Assembly: GCF_024746815.1 (NCBI RefSeq)
Contig: NZ_CP080525.1
Location: forward strand, 3,652,501 to 3,716,500
DNA from: Mesorhizobium sp. AR07
GTDB taxonomy: Bacteria; Pseudomonadota; Alphaproteobacteria; Rhizobiales; Rhizobiaceae
Length of the DNA: 64,000 nucleotides
Direction of reading: 5' to 3'
Of this stretch, positions 43,253-50,908 are shown in pieces (within the stretch, counting starts at the first letter, position 1; every line of letters begins with the position of its first letter). The position numbers and the translations under genes are program-made. Below the pieces are notes generated by a model, which ran no database searches, was not told the origin of the DNA, and saw nothing but the letters and a program-made list of their open reading frames with translations.

Positions 43253-44617
43253 TTGTTCAAGCGCATACTCCGTATCGTCATCATCCTCCTGGTTCTGCTC
43301 GTCCTCGTTGTCGTGGTCGGCGGCATCGTCGGCTTCAACTTCCTGCGCGACAACGGGATCAAGCAGTATTTCGCCTCGATGAAGCCGCCGGCGGCAACCG
43401 TGTCGACGACCATCGCCAAGCCGTCGACCTGGACACCGGGCGTCCAGGCGATCGGCACGGTCAGCGCGGTGCGTGGCGTCGACCTGACCGTCGAAGTCAC
43501 CGGCATCGTCAAGGACATCCTTTTCCACGCCAACCAGAAGGTGGCCGCCGACGCGGTTCTTCTCCAGCTCGACGACGCTGTCGAGCGTGCCGACCTTGCC
43601 GCGACCAAGGCACAGGCCGTATCCGATCAGACGGCGCTGGAGCGCGCGGTCGAGCTGCAGCGGCGCGGCGTCGGAACCGATGCCACGCTTGACACCGCAA
43701 GGGCAGCAGCATCGAGCTCCGCTTCGCAGGTGGTCAAATTGCAGGCGGTGCTCGACCAGAAGCAGTTGACGGCGCCGTTTGCAGGCACGGTCGGCATTCC
43801 GAAAATCGACCTCGGCCAGTACCTGGCACCGGGCACCGCCGTGGTGACGCTGCAGGATCTCGACACGATGCGGGTCGATTTCACGGTGCCGGAACAACAG
43901 CTGCCTTCGCTCAAGATCGGCCAGACGGTGCGGCTGGGCATCGGCGGCGCAGAGATGCCCTATGCCGGCATCGTTCGCGGTATCGACCCGAAAATCGACC
44001 CCTCGAGCCGGCTGGTAACCGTGCGGGCCGAGGTCGCCAACACCGAAGGCAAATTGACTCCCGGCCAGTTCGTGCAGGTGCGTGTCGAACTACCCGAGGA
44101 GCAGAACGTGCTGACGCTGCCGCAGACGGCACTGACCACCAGCCTCTATGGCGACTATATATTCGTGGTGCAGCCGGCGAAGCCCGCCGAAGCGCCCCCG
44201 GCGCAGACCGCCAAGCCGGAAGAAAAGCCCGCCGCCGCGGCAGTCGACAAACCGGCGGACGCCAAACCCGCAGATGCCAAGCCGGCCGACGCCATGAAGC
44301 CTGCCGCCGATGCCATGAAACCGGCCACTGAAGCGACCAAGCCGGCGGACAAGGCGGCTCCTGACACCACGAAGCCAGCTTCTGCCGATCCGGCCAAGCC
44401 GGCGGCGGCAGGCGACAAGCCTGCGCTGGTGCTGTCGCAGGTCTTCGTCAAGCCCGGCCGCCGCAATCAAGGCATGGTCGAGATCGTCGAGGGGCTGAAG
44501 GCTGGCGACGAGGTCGTCACCGCCGGTCAGAACCGGCTCTTCAATGGCATGTCCGTGGCTGTCGACAACACGATCGACCCGACCAAATCGGCGAACAAGC
44601 AGGCCGGCCAGCAATGA
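43253..44617 (+). CDS. RND efflux pump periplasmic adaptor with Lys/Ala/Pro-rich insertion
   Basis: A 454-residue membrane-fusion protein. Residues 8-30 are a membrane anchor (IVIILLVLLVLVVVVGGIVG). Lipoyl, hairpin and beta-barrel parts follow (GTVSAVRGVDLTVEVTGIVK; LTAPFAGTVGIPKIDLGQYL; VDFTVPEQQLPSLKIGQTVR). Residues about 308-391 are a Lys/Ala/Pro/Asp-rich tract with repeated KPADA units, inserted before the final membrane-proximal domain. The TTG at 43253 has GAGGGG upstream. Its stop overlaps the permease start by four bases. Confidence 0.9.
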   Translation: MFKRILRIVIILLVLLVLVVVVGGIVGFNFLRDNGIKQYFASMKPPAATVSTTIAKPSTWTPGVQAIGTVSAVRGVDLTVEVTGIVKDILFHANQKVAADAVLLQLDDAVERADLAATKAQAVSDQTALERAVELQRRGVGTDATLDTARAAASSSASQVVKLQAVLDQKQLTAPFAGTVGIPKIDLGQYLAPGTAVVTLQDLDTMRVDFTVPEQQLPSLKIGQTVRLGIGGAEMPYAGIVRGIDPKIDPSSRLVTVRAEVANTEGKLTPGQFVQVRVELPEEQNVLTLPQTALTTSLYGDYIFVVQPAKPAEAPPAQTAKPEEKPAAAAVDKPADAKPADAKPADAMKPAADAMKPATEATKPADKAAPDTTKPASADPAKPAAAGDKPALVLSQVFVKPGRRNQGMVEIVEGLKAGDEVVTAGQNRLFNGMSVAVDNTIDPTKSANKQAGQQ

Positions 44618-47600
44618 GCTTTTCCGATCTCTTCATTCGCCGGCCTGTCCTTTCGACGGTCCTTGCCTGCATGATCCTGCTCCTGGGTTTCCAGGGCATC
44701 TTCAACCTGTCGATCCGGCAGTACCCAAAGGTCGACGAAACCGCGATCACCATCACGACGGCCTATCCGGGCGCCAGCGCCGACCTGATCCAGGGCTTCA
44801 TTTCCGCCCCGATCGCCCGCGCCGTCGCCTCGACGGAAAACATCGACTACGTGACGTCGTCGAGCCGCCCTTCCTCCAGCACCGTGACGGTGCAGATGAA
44901 GCTTGGCTCCAACCCCGACGTCGCGCTGACTGAAGTGCTGTCCAAGGTCCAGGGCGTGCGCGGCACCTTGCCGACTGCCTCCAAGGACCCTGTGATCGTC
45001 AAGGGCACCGGGCAGCAGTTCGCGATGATGTACATCTCGATGCAGAACCCGAACATGACGAAGGAGCAGCTGACGGAGTATATCGAGCGCGTCATCCGCC
45101 CGCGCATGTCGACGGTCGAAGGCGTCTCCGACGTGCAGATCTTCGGCGCCCAGCAATATTCGATGCGCGTCTGGATCGACCCGATCAAGCTTGCCGCGCG
45201 CGGCGTGACGGCATCCGAAGTGCTGACGGCGATCAACAACTCAAATTTCCTGTCGGCGCCCGGCAACACCCAGAACGAGTATGTCGTCTCCTCGATCACC
45301 GTACGCTCGACGCTGCAGACGCCGGAGGCATTCGCCGAGTTGCCGCTGCGCTCGACCGGCGGCAATGTGGTGCGGCTGCGCGATGTCGCTCGCGTTGAAC
45401 TCGCCGCCGCGAACACCGACACCAGGGTGAGCTTCAACGGCAAGCCCGGCACCTTCCTTGCCATCTTCCCGACCCCGGCGGCCAACCCGCTGACCACGGC
45501 GGCAGCGCTCACCAAGCTGGTGCCGCAGATTCAGGAGACGCTGCCGAAAGGCATGACGATCGAGGTCGTCTACGACGCAACCGGGCAGATCAGCGCCTCG
45601 ATCTACGAGGTGTTCAAGACCATCGGCGAGGCGGTCGCCATCGTCGTCGTCGTCATTCTTTTGTTCCTTGGCTCGTTCCGTTCGGTGATGATGCCGATCA
45701 TCACCATCCCGCTGTCCCTGATCGGCGTCTGCTTCCTGTTGTTTGCGGTCGGCTATTCGATCAACCTTCTGTCCCTGCTGGCCATGGTGCTGGCGATCGG
45801 CCTTGTCGTCGACGATGCCATCGTGGTGGTGGAGAACATCCATCGCCATATGGAAGAAGACCACATGTCGCCAATGCAGGCGGCGTTCAGCGGCATGCGC
45901 GAAATCGCCTCTGCCATCGTCGCCATGACGATGACGCTGGCCGCCGTGTTCGCGCCGCTGGCCTTCACCGGCGGCCTGACCGGCGCGCTGTTCCGTGAAT
46001 TCGCGGTCACGCTCGCCGGCTCGGTGGTGCTCTCGGGCATCATCGCCATCACCATCACCCCGATGATGTCGGCACGCCTCTTGAAGTCCGGCACGCCGGG
46101 CCGTTTCCAGCGCATTGTCGACGGCGCTTTCGCAAGGGTAGAGCACGTCTACGAGAGGGCCGTCACCGGTTCGCTGAACTATCGCCCGCTGACGCTGATC
46201 ATCGTGCTTGCCCTCGTCGGTGTGACCGGCTTCATGTTCACCAAGACCTCGGGCGAACTGGCGCCGGAAGAGGACCAGGGCTTTCTGCTCTCGCTTGTGA
46301 CGGGGCCACGTTATGCGACGTCCGACTACACCGAGACATACGTCAACCAGATTCTCGGTCTGGTGAAGGATATTCCCGAAACTCGGGCGCAGTTCTCGGC
46401 CGTGGCCTTCGGCGGTGCGACGAACAGCGCCTTCGTCGGCTTTGCCTTCAAGGACTGGGCCGAGCGCAAGCGCAATTCGAAGCAGTTGCAGGCCGACATT
46501 ACGGCTCGTATCGCCAAAGTGGCGGGTGTCCAGGCCTTCGTCTTTGCGCCGCCGACATTGCCGGGCTCCGGCGGCGGCCTGCCGATCTCCATGGTGGTGC
46601 GCTCGACCGGCGATTCCTCGGAAGTGTATGAGGCGGCCGAGCAGATCAAGAACAAGGCGCAGGCCTCCGGCCGCTTCATCGTCGTGCAGAATTCGATGGC
46701 CTATGACGCACCGCAGGTGACGGTCACCATCGATCGCGACCGCGCCGCGGCGCTCAACCTGCCGATCGCCGATATCGGCCGGACGCTGACGCTGCTGGTC
46801 GGCGGCGCCGAAGTGGCGCAGTTCGACCGCGACTCCAACAGCTACGACATCATCCCGCAGGTGCCGCAGGAATTCCGCGACAACCCCGAAAAGCTCGGAC
46901 AATATTTCGTGCGCAGCGTGACGGGCGAGATGGTGCCGCTGTCGGCGGTGGTGAAGATTTCGACCAACGCGTCGCCGGCCGCCATCGAGCAGTTCAATCA
47001 GCTGAATTCGTCGACGATTTCAGCCCTTCCATTGCCCGGCGTCACCACAGGCGACGGATTGAAAGTCATCGAGGACATCGCCAAGGAGAGCCTGCCCAGC
47101 ACCTTCTTCATCGACTACTCCGGCCAGTCCAGGCAGGAAAAGGAACAGGGCAACACCATCCTGATCGCCTTTGCGGCGGCCGTCATCGTCATTTACCTGG
47201 TACTGGCGGCACAGTTCGAAAGCTTCCGCGACCCGCTGATCATCATGATGGCGGTGCCGCTGTCCATCTTCGGCGCCATCGTGCCGCTCAATCTGGGCCT
47301 CGGCACGCTCAACATCTATACGCAGGTCGGCCTGATCACGCTGATCGGCCTGATCACCAAGCACGGCATCCTTCTGGTCGAGTTCGCCAACCAGCAGCGT
47401 GAAATCCATGGCATGCGGCGGCGTGACGCCATCATCGCCTCGGCCAAGGTGCGCCTGCGGCCGATCCTGATGACGACGGCGGCAATGGCGCTTGGTGTCG
47501 TGCCGCTGATCACCTCCAGCGGCGCTGGTGCCGCCGCTCGTTATTCGATGGGCCTGGTCATCTTCACCGGCATCCTGGTCGGCACCATGTTCACGCTCTT

Positions 47601-47697
47601 CGTCGTGCCCATGTTCTACACCTTCATCGCCAGCAAGGACCTGCCGCACCTGGCCGAGAAGCCGGATCCCAAGCTGATGCCGGCATTGCCGGACTGA
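44614..47697 (+). CDS. RND-family multidrug efflux permease
   Basis: A 1027-residue inner-membrane pump of the HAE1 group with 12 membrane spans in two halves. The N-terminus MSFSDLFIRRPVLSTVLACM and GLVVDDAIVVVENIHRHME in TM4 (the proton-relay acidic pair) are diagnostic, as is GLITLIGLITKHGILLVEFA in the second half. It pumps small molecules out in exchange for protons. It forms an operon with the adaptor; no outer-membrane channel gene is adjacent, so a TolC-like protein elsewhere is needed. Confidence 0.95.
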   Translation: MSFSDLFIRRPVLSTVLACMILLLGFQGIFNLSIRQYPKVDETAITITTAYPGASADLIQGFISAPIARAVASTENIDYVTSSSRPSSSTVTVQMKLGSNPDVALTEVLSKVQGVRGTLPTASKDPVIVKGTGQQFAMMYISMQNPNMTKEQLTEYIERVIRPRMSTVEGVSDVQIFGAQQYSMRVWIDPIKLAARGVTASEVLTAINNSNFLSAPGNTQNEYVVSSITVRSTLQTPEAFAELPLRSTGGNVVRLRDVARVELAAANTDTRVSFNGKPGTFLAIFPTPAANPLTTAAALTKLVPQIQETLPKGMTIEVVYDATGQISASIYEVFKTIGEAVAIVVVVILLFLGSFRSVMMPIITIPLSLIGVCFLLFAVGYSINLLSLLAMVLAIGLVVDDAIVVVENIHRHMEEDHMSPMQAAFSGMREIASAIVAMTMTLAAVFAPLAFTGGLTGALFREFAVTLAGSVVLSGIIAITITPMMSARLLKSGTPGRFQRIVDGAFARVEHVYERAVTGSLNYRPLTLIIVLALVGVTGFMFTKTSGELAPEEDQGFLLSLVTGPRYATSDYTETYVNQILGLVKDIPETRAQFSAVAFGGATNSAFVGFAFKDWAERKRNSKQLQADITARIAKVAGVQAFVFAPPTLPGSGGGLPISMVVRSTGDSSEVYEAAEQIKNKAQASGRFIVVQNSMAYDAPQVTVTIDRDRAAALNLPIADIGRTLTLLVGGAEVAQFDRDSNSYDIIPQVPQEFRDNPEKLGQYFVRSVTGEMVPLSAVVKISTNASPAAIEQFNQLNSSTISALPLPGVTTGDGLKVIEDIAKESLPSTFFIDYSGQSRQEKEQGNTILIAFAAAVIVIYLVLAAQFESFRDPLIIMMAVPLSIFGAIVPLNLGLGTLNIYTQVGLITLIGLITKHGILLVEFANQQREIHGMRRRDAIIASAKVRLRPILMTTAAMALGVVPLITSSGAGAAARYSMGLVIFTGILVGTMFTLFVVPMFYTFIASKDLPHLAEKPDPKLMPALPD

Positions 47698-47698
47698 A

Positions 47699-47743
47699 GC
47701 AATTCCAGGAAAGGTGCGAAACGGTTTTCCCTCCGAATTGCGC
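47699..47743 (+). repeat. Short palindromic intergenic repeat, copy 2
   Basis: Begins GCAATTCCAGGAAAGGTGCG immediately after the RND stop codon and continues AAACGGTTTTCCCTCCG, then AATTGCG. It pairs with copy 1 at 4809-4853 (opposite orientation). Confidence 0.75.
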
Positions 47744-47761
47744 AAGACAGATGATTGCAAA

Positions 47762-47792
47762 AAAAGAGGCCGGAGAATTTCCGGCCTCTTTT
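47762..47792. terminator. Rho-independent terminator after the RND operon
   Basis: AAAAGAGGCCGGA and TCCGGCCTCTTTT are perfect 13-bp arms with a five-base loop, followed by T-rich sequence on both strands. It can also serve the convergent L,D-transpeptidase gene. Confidence 0.9.
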
Positions 47793-47903
47793 CTTGGGCT
47801 AGGCTCAGTACCGCCGGTTTGAGCTATGATCAATACCGCCGGACGCCTTCCGGCGGGAGCCTTGAACAGGGCGCGGCATCAGGCCTCCCCATTGTACAGC
47901 CTG

Positions 47904-48365
47904 CTACTTGACGATGACGATGCTGGTGTTGGTCGGCCCGAAGGTTTCGACAAGCTGATAGAAATCGGCGGCGTTGTCGGGGTGCAGCCGCACGCAGCCA
48001 TGCGACGCCGGCTGGCCGAGACGCTTGATCGCATTGGTGGCGTGCACCGCATAGCCGCCGCTGAAAAAGACCGAGTGCGGCATCGGTGCGTTGTCGTACT
48101 TCTTCGAATACCACATCTCATGCATGCGCGTCGGCTTGAACGAGCCGGTCGGCGTCACATGGGCCCGGTCGCCGGTGGAAACCTTCCAGGCAAAGGTCGG
48201 CCGGCCATCGACCGAGACTTCCATGATCTGCTGTGAAAGCGAAACGCGCGCCACGATCTTGTTGGCGGCGTGAGCGGCGCCCGAGCCGGCGCCGAGCAGA
48301 AGTGCGGCACCGGTCAGGGCGGCGGCGGTGATGTTGATGAGCTTGGCGGAAATGGCGGTATGCAT
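47904..48365 (-). CDS. L,D-transpeptidase (YkuD domain)
   Basis: A 153-residue secreted enzyme. A signal peptide (MHTAISAKLINITAAALTGA to AAHAAN) precedes the YkuD domain, whose active site is complete: AVHATNAIKRLG (His), then SHGCVRLHPDNA with the catalytic Cys. It forms 3-3 cross-links in peptidoglycan or attaches proteins to it. The short N-terminus without binding modules is typical of minimal rhizobial members. I chose the ATG at 48365; the longer frame to 48404 has no signal peptide at its start. Confidence 0.92.
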   Translation of the reverse strand: MHTAISAKLINITAAALTGAALLLGAGSGAAHAANKIVARVSLSQQIMEVSVDGRPTFAWKVSTGDRAHVTPTGSFKPTRMHEMWYSKKYDNAPMPHSVFFSGGYAVHATNAIKRLGQPASHGCVRLHPDNAADFYQLVETFGPTNTSIVIVK

Positions 48366-48719
48366 GGTGGTGTCCCCTCTCTCTGCCGGTCTGGCCGGCT
48401 CCAATTCGATGGCCGCTTATCCCAACGTCATGTTTCGAGGAGATTTCGCAAAGTGCTCGTTTGTGTTTCGAATCTGTTTCCTCTGGTTAACAAACGGAGT
48501 CATCCACGGAGCCGAAAAGGGGACGGAATGCCGCGAGCCGAAGAGGCCGAGGTCAGGAACATAGGTATCAGTCTCTAAACGAAAGTGCGAATTCCCAATA
48601 TATGAAAGAAAGACCCTCAATCTCGAAACAGAACTGAAACAAAACGCGGCTTTGTGCGGCATGATCCGGATACGGGCCGCAAGCAAAGTTGACGCAACGA
48701 AAACAGCCGGTAACGAAAC
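48366..48719. other. Intergenic region of 354 bases
   Basis: Lies between the L,D-transpeptidase start and a small gene. It is less GC-rich than its surroundings (CTCGTTTGTGTTTCGAATC, TCTGGTTAACAAACG) and likely holds promoters for both directions. I see no convincing gene, RNA or terminator. Confidence 0.5.
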
Positions 48720-49052
48720 ATGGGAACGAAATCGAAAGCGCTGTCCTGGCTCCTCGGGATCAGCATCGCGGCAGCGGTCATTGGCGGCGTCGGCACGGTT
48801 GCCGGCAACCCGCTGACAAGTCTCGGCGCGATGACTTCAGGCGAGATTTCGACGCTGCATGCCGCACTGTTTTTCGCCACGGTCTGGATGGTTTCCAGCC
48901 TGCGCATCACTCGGCTCAAGGCCCTCTGGCGGGTCGGCCTTAAGCTGACGAGAATGCGCGGCCCCTCCGGCAACTTGCTGCCGAGAGGACCGAAGGCCCG
49001 CGCCGCGACGGGGGGCTCCGCACGCGGCGCGGGTGCTTCGGGGGTGTCCTGA
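48720..49052 (+). CDS. Small membrane protein of unknown function
   Basis: A 110-residue open frame starting MGTKSKALSWLLGISIAAAV. Two hydrophobic segments (WLLGISIAAAVIGGVGTVAG; LHAALFFATVWMVSSL) suggest a two-span membrane protein with a basic, Gly/Ala-rich tail. No strong ribosome-binding site is visible. It could be spurious, but the hydrophobic pattern and reading direction with the next small gene give some support. Confidence 0.4.
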   Translation: MGTKSKALSWLLGISIAAAVIGGVGTVAGNPLTSLGAMTSGEISTLHAALFFATVWMVSSLRITRLKALWRVGLKLTRMRGPSGNLLPRGPKARAATGGSARGAGASGVS

Positions 49053-49090
49053 AGCATCCTGCAAACGTTCATTTTTGGGGAACCGGTACG

Positions 49091-49258
49091 ATGAAAACGA
49101 AATTTGCCGCTTCAGTGCTTTCGGCACTGCTTTACGCACAGGGCCTGCTCGGCTTTGCCGGCGTCGCCACCGTGCTGCTCAGGGACCGCGCGCATGCGGG
49201 CGAACTCACCATCGGCAATGACATGCCATCGGGCCCATCGCTGCTGGTGGTACGCTGA
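49091..49258 (+). CDS. Small secreted or membrane peptide
   Basis: A 55-residue frame: MKTKFAASVLSALLYAQGLL, a hydrophobic stretch, ARG-rich RDRAHAGEL, and a short end LTIGNDMPSGPSLLVVR. The N-terminus looks like a signal peptide or single membrane span with a possible cleavage after AHA. GGGGAA lies 12 bases before the ATG. No family is recognised. Confidence 0.4.
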   Translation: MKTKFAASVLSALLYAQGLLGFAGVATVLLRDRAHAGELTIGNDMPSGPSLLVVR

Positions 49259-49329
49259 GCGTCGGGAGCATCGGACCCAAAGTGGAAAATCCGATGCTCA
49301 AACGAAGCGATAGCCTCGGCGTCCGGCCG

Positions 49330-50016
49330 TCAATCGGCGAATTGCAGCGGCGGATCGAACCGGTAGCCGGCGCCGCGTATGGTGGTGATGGTGTCGGTGT
49401 CGAGCTTGCGGCGCAGTCGCACGATGCGCGAATCGATCGAGCGATCGAAGGCGTCGACGTTTTCGGCCGGTGCCGCGGCAATGATGTCGTCGCGCGTCAG
49501 CACCTTGCGCGGACTGGCCAGGAACAGCCTGAGCAGCGCCACCTGACCCGGCGAAAGCTGCTCTTCCGTGCCGGAGCGATGCATGACCATGGCCGACCTC
49601 AGATCGACGGTCGCGTTCTCCAGCACAATCAGTTCCTGGGTGCCTCTGCCGCGCCGCGAAAGCAGGCCGCCGACACGGGCGGCCAGTTCCCTGACGTTGA
49701 GCGGGCTCTCGACGACGTCGGCCGCACCAAGCTCGAGCGCCAGCACCTTGTCGACGAGATCGGCCGGCCGGCAGATCAGGATGAAATCCGGTCCGCCCTC
49801 GCCGCCATGGCGGCGCAGCAGATCCCGCCCCTCCGCCTGGCTGAGACTGTCGCCGACGACGACGATGTCGATGCCCTTCCCCGACAGCAACGATTCGGCC
49901 TCCCACGGCTGGCGCGCCTGCCGCACATCGTGGCCTCGCCGCCCGAGATGGTCGGCGAGTTCGGTCGCGACCACTTCGGCGACGGAAACGAGCGCAATGA
50001 CGGATCGTGCGACCAT
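49330..50016 (-). CDS. OmpR-type response regulator with degenerate receiver domain
   Basis: A 228-residue protein with a C-terminal winged-helix DNA-binding domain (QVALLRLFLASPRKVLTRDD, SIDSRIVRLRRKLDTD, IRGAGYRFDPP). The N-terminal receiver-like domain lacks key residues: the acidic pair is missing in ALVSVAEVVA, the phosphoacceptor position in DIVVVGDSLS is Gly, and the conserved Lys before Pro is Ser in ESPLNV. It should act without phosphorylation. TTG at 50025 is an alternative start. It is divergent from a canonical regulator. Confidence 0.85.
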   Translation of the reverse strand: MVARSVIALVSVAEVVATELADHLGRRGHDVRQARQPWEAESLLSGKGIDIVVVGDSLSQAEGRDLLRRHGGEGGPDFILICRPADLVDKVLALELGAADVVESPLNVRELAARVGGLLSRRGRGTQELIVLENATVDLRSAMVMHRSGTEEQLSPGQVALLRLFLASPRKVLTRDDIIAAAPAENVDAFDRSIDSRIVRLRRKLDTDTITTIRGAGYRFDPPLQFAD

Positions 50017-50109
50017 GTTTTCCAACCGTTCCCTGGCAACCGGATATGAGTGCTGGACATCATGTTTATACCCAATCTACTTTCCACTGAAAGTGGCAGC
50101 GAGGGCATC

Positions 50110-50835
50110 GTGAGGGCAAGAATTGTCATCGTCGAGGATGAGCCCGACCTCAGGGATGCGGTCGCCGAATATCTTGGCGCCGCCGGCTATGACACGGTCA
50201 CCGCTGAAAGCGCGGCCGCCGCGCGCGGCCTCCTTGAAACGCAGTCGTTCCATCTCGCCATCCTCGACATCGCCATGCCGGGCGAGGACGGCCTGTCGCT
50301 CGGCCGCTGGCTGCGCTCGCGGCTGCCGATCGGCATCATCTACGCCACCGCCGCCGGCACCGCGCTCGACCGCATCGTCGGGCTGGAGCTTGGCGCCGAC
50401 GACTACATCGTCAAACCCTACGAATTGCGCGAAGTGCTGGCGAGGGTCCGCAGCGTGCTGCGCCGCGTCCCGCAGCCAACCGGGCTGCAGGACAAGAAAG
50501 CCGCGTCGGACCGCCGCTCGGTTGCTTTCGGCCCCTTCCAGGCCGATCTCGACGGCAGGCTGGTCACCGGCGCCAATGGCGCGGTGATCGACATGGCCAA
50601 GAGCGAGTTCGACGTGCTGGAAGTTTTCCTGACCCGCGCCAACCGGCTGCTAACCCGCGCCGCGATCTCGGAGGCGATCGGCTTCACCGAAGACCCGGAA
50701 TCGTCGCGCGCGGTCGACATCCGCATCATGCGGCTGCGCAAGAAGATCGAGACGGATCCGGCCAATCCGAAATTCCTGCGTACAGTACGCGGCGAAGGCT
50801 ATATCTTCTCGCTGCCGACCGGCGACGGCAACTGA
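50110..50835 (+). CDS. OmpR-family response regulator
   Basis: A 241-residue canonical regulator. The receiver has the acidic pair (VIVEDEPDL), phosphoacceptor Asp in HLAILDIAMPGEDGL and Lys in DDYIVKPYELRE. The DNA-binding domain ends RAVDIRIMRLRKKIETDP and RTVRGEGYIFSLP. I chose the GTG at 50110 by receiver length; GTG 50050 and ATG 50062 are in frame. It precedes a hybrid histidine kinase by 73 bases and is probably its partner. Confidence 0.92.
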   Translation: MRARIVIVEDEPDLRDAVAEYLGAAGYDTVTAESAAAARGLLETQSFHLAILDIAMPGEDGLSLGRWLRSRLPIGIIYATAAGTALDRIVGLELGADDYIVKPYELREVLARVRSVLRRVPQPTGLQDKKAASDRRSVAFGPFQADLDGRLVTGANGAVIDMAKSEFDVLEVFLTRANRLLTRAAISEAIGFTEDPESSRAVDIRIMRLRKKIETDPANPKFLRTVRGEGYIFSLPTGDGN

Positions 50836-50908
50836 GCATCGAGGCCAGAGGGTTCGGATTCGCAGCCGTTGCTCGCCGATCGAATTGGCCCTGGAGTGAC
50901 GGCAGACA

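Noticed and set aside
44200..44420. KPADA-coding repeats in the adaptor gene as a possible CRISPR or VNTR array
   Set aside because: Units are short, irregular and in frame with the protein; no spacers. It is a coding low-complexity tract.
45241..46902. Minus-strand frame of 553 codons inside the RND permease gene
   Set aside because: His/Arg/Asp-rich without motifs, wholly inside a strongly recognisable membrane pump.
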